A DNA stretch of 64,000 bases from CBDVBE01 sp964543525. GTDB lineage: Bacteria; Fibrobacterota; Chitinivibrionia; Chitinivibrionales; JANQEN01. Below the pieces are notes generated by a model. That model worked only from the letters and a program-made list of their open reading frames with translations, did not search any database and was not told the origin of the DNA. The translations under genes and the position numbers were made by a program. The DNA lies in the NCBI GenBank assembly GCA_964543525.1, contig CAZIYW010000002.1, forward strand, positions 1-64,000, written 5' to 3'. Positions within the stretch are counted from its first letter, which is position 1. Each line of letters opens with the position of its first letter. Below, in pieces: positions 62,962-64,000 of this stretch.

Positions 62962-64000
62962 ACTAACATTTTCACAACTGCGTACTTTATCCCATACAGT
63001 CTTGCCGGGTTTCGTTACCCTCATATATTTTGCCTGGACAGGAGCGGAATCACATGCAGCAGAGACTGACAGCACGGATATTCCCGCGGTGGAGGAGGCG
63101 GTATTACATTGTGATACAAACGGCTTGCTTAAGGAATTGGCCGGCAAAGCCTGCCCCAATTACTCGGACAGATATAACAATACTCTATTAATGAAAGCTG
63201 CCTTTAAAGGATGTGAAAATTGCGTTAAGATTCTTCTGAAGTATGGTGCTGCGGTTGATAAAAGAAACAAGTACGGTGAGACGGCTCTGTATCTTGCCGT
63301 CGCCCACAAACACTCCTCTATTGTCAGAGGGCTTCTGGAGGCCGGAGCGGATCCCAATATACGATACAGTGGGGGAAAATATCTGTTGCTTGAGGCAGTT
63401 GACAGATGCGACAAGTCGCTGGTGGAGATGCTCGTCGAACATAACGCCGATATTTATGTCGCCGACCTTAACGGGATGGACGCTTTAATGTATGCCGTTG
63501 AAAACAGGTGCCTGCCTGTTTTGCAATATCTCCTTTATGCGGGATGCGATATCTTTGCGGTAGATTCACTGGGTGAAACGGCCTTTTTGAAAGCTGTCCG
63601 GCTCGACCACATGCCCTCAATAGAAATGTTGCTTAGCCATGGCGTTGATATTAATCAGGTTAATTTTAAAGGGGAGTCGCCCTTATTATATGCAGTATTA
63701 AACAGAAACAAGCGGGCAGTAAAACTGTTGATCGAAGCGAATGCTGATGTCAATATTGAGGATTCGCAAGGAAGGACACCGCTTAATACCGCCATTCGCA
63801 AGGGACATGAAACTATAGAAAAGATGCTTCTGGAAAAAGAGCCGGATGGATATACGCCCCTGATGGCCGCCGCACGAAGAGGTGACCTTGAAGAGGTAAG
63901 AAGATTGTTTTCTGAAACGCGTCCCGATGTAAATGCAAGAAACGATTACGGCAGTACGCCTCTCATTATTGCTGCGGCTAAAGGACACACTGCTATTGTT
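62954..64000 (+). CDS. Exported ankyrin-repeat protein, 3' partial
   Basis: 349 codons are visible without a stop, so the gene runs past the right edge. ATG 62954 overlaps the end of the SPOR gene. N-terminal signal (about 1-36, ending ESHAAE), then at least eight ankyrin repeats (NTLLMKAAFKGCENCVKILLKYGA, GETALYLAVAHKHSSIVRGLLEAGADPN, GRTPLNTAIRKGHETIEKMLL and others, spaced about 33 residues). A second block starts at PDGYTPLMAAARRGDLEEV. Ankyrin repeats are protein-binding scaffolds; export to the periplasm with a SPOR partner suggests a cell-wall role, which is inference. Confidence 0.88.
   Translation, partial: MNRLTFSQLRTLSHTVLPGFVTLIYFAWTGAESHAAETDSTDIPAVEEAVLHCDTNGLLKELAGKACPNYSDRYNNTLLMKAAFKGCENCVKILLKYGAAVDKRNKYGETALYLAVAHKHSSIVRGLLEAGADPNIRYSGGKYLLLEAVDRCDKSLVEMLVEHNADIYVADLNGMDALMYAVENRCLPVLQYLLYAGCDIFAVDSLGETAFLKAVRLDHMPSIEMLLSHGVDINQVNFKGESPLLYAVLNRNKRAVKLLIEANADVNIEDSQGRTPLNTAIRKGHETIEKMLLEKEPDGYTPLMAAARRGDLEEVRRLFSETRPDVNARNDYGSTPLIIAAAKGHTAIV

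Noticed and set aside
1..64000. CRISPR arrays, insertion sequences, prophage, rRNA, known riboswitches
   Set aside because: I looked for evenly spaced direct repeats, transposase or integrase motifs, rRNA and familiar riboswitch cores by eye and saw none.

Overview
The window is about 46% GC by eye and comes from a Gram-negative bacterium. It encodes a Kdo transferase (LPS), several outer-membrane barrels, OmpA with thrombospondin type 3 repeats, TolQ/TolR/TonB-type proteins and many secreted TPR proteins. PorV-like barrels, TSP3-OmpA, a CE2-type esterase and an AgmX/PglI-type TonB protein suggest the FCB group, possibly Fibrobacterota/Chitinispirillia. This placement is inference from gene content; no rRNA is present. 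I saw no IS element, prophage, integrase or CRISPR array, so this looks like ordinary chromosome.

Layout. 1-4.6 kb: a very large iron-sulfur flavoprotein, open at the left edge, followed by a DAO-family oxidase; together they look like an amino-acid or amine dehydrogenase complex wired to HdrA/MvhD-type electron carriers. 5.2-9.2 kb: rho, an exported thioredoxin with an odd C-terminus, an HU/IHF gene and an anchored TPR protein. 9.3-16.7 kb: a complete heat-shock cluster, groES-groEL-hrcA-grpE-dnaK-dnaJ, with one perfect CIRCE operator at its head. 17.4-22.6 kb: a long-form guaA and a metallopeptidase/TolB-propeller/outer-membrane-barrel fusion.

23-35.6 kb: a co-oriented envelope cluster. 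It runs from a beta-helix/TSP3/OmpA protein, through a PorV-like barrel fused to TPRs, a giant TPR protein, a TolQ/ExbB channel, two ExbD/TolR-like proteins (one lacking the usual channel Asp) and an AgmX/PglI-type TonB protein with an L7/L12-like head, to a final barrel protein, and it ends in a strong terminator. It resembles the proton-driven Agl/Glt-type trans-envelope machines of myxobacteria and is the most promising system in the window.

35.7-45 kb: a 1075-residue transporter-like protein with HEAT and cyclic-nucleotide domains, a CUT1-type sugar ABC importer (binding lipoprotein, two permeases, ATPase), and two small exported proteins. 45-50 kb: tRNA-Thr(CGU), a PilZ protein and three exported or outer-membrane proteins on the minus strand. 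50.2-59.5 kb: a diguanylate cyclase response regulator, then waaA-holA-truA-htrA, a DUF4321 protein, gatA, an NlpC/P60 lipoprotein and pheA, tightly packed with GTGA/ATGA overlaps. 59.6-64 kb: a CE2-type SGNH esterase, a membrane-anchored unknown with a probable ATT start, a SPOR protein and an exported ankyrin-repeat protein that runs off the right edge.
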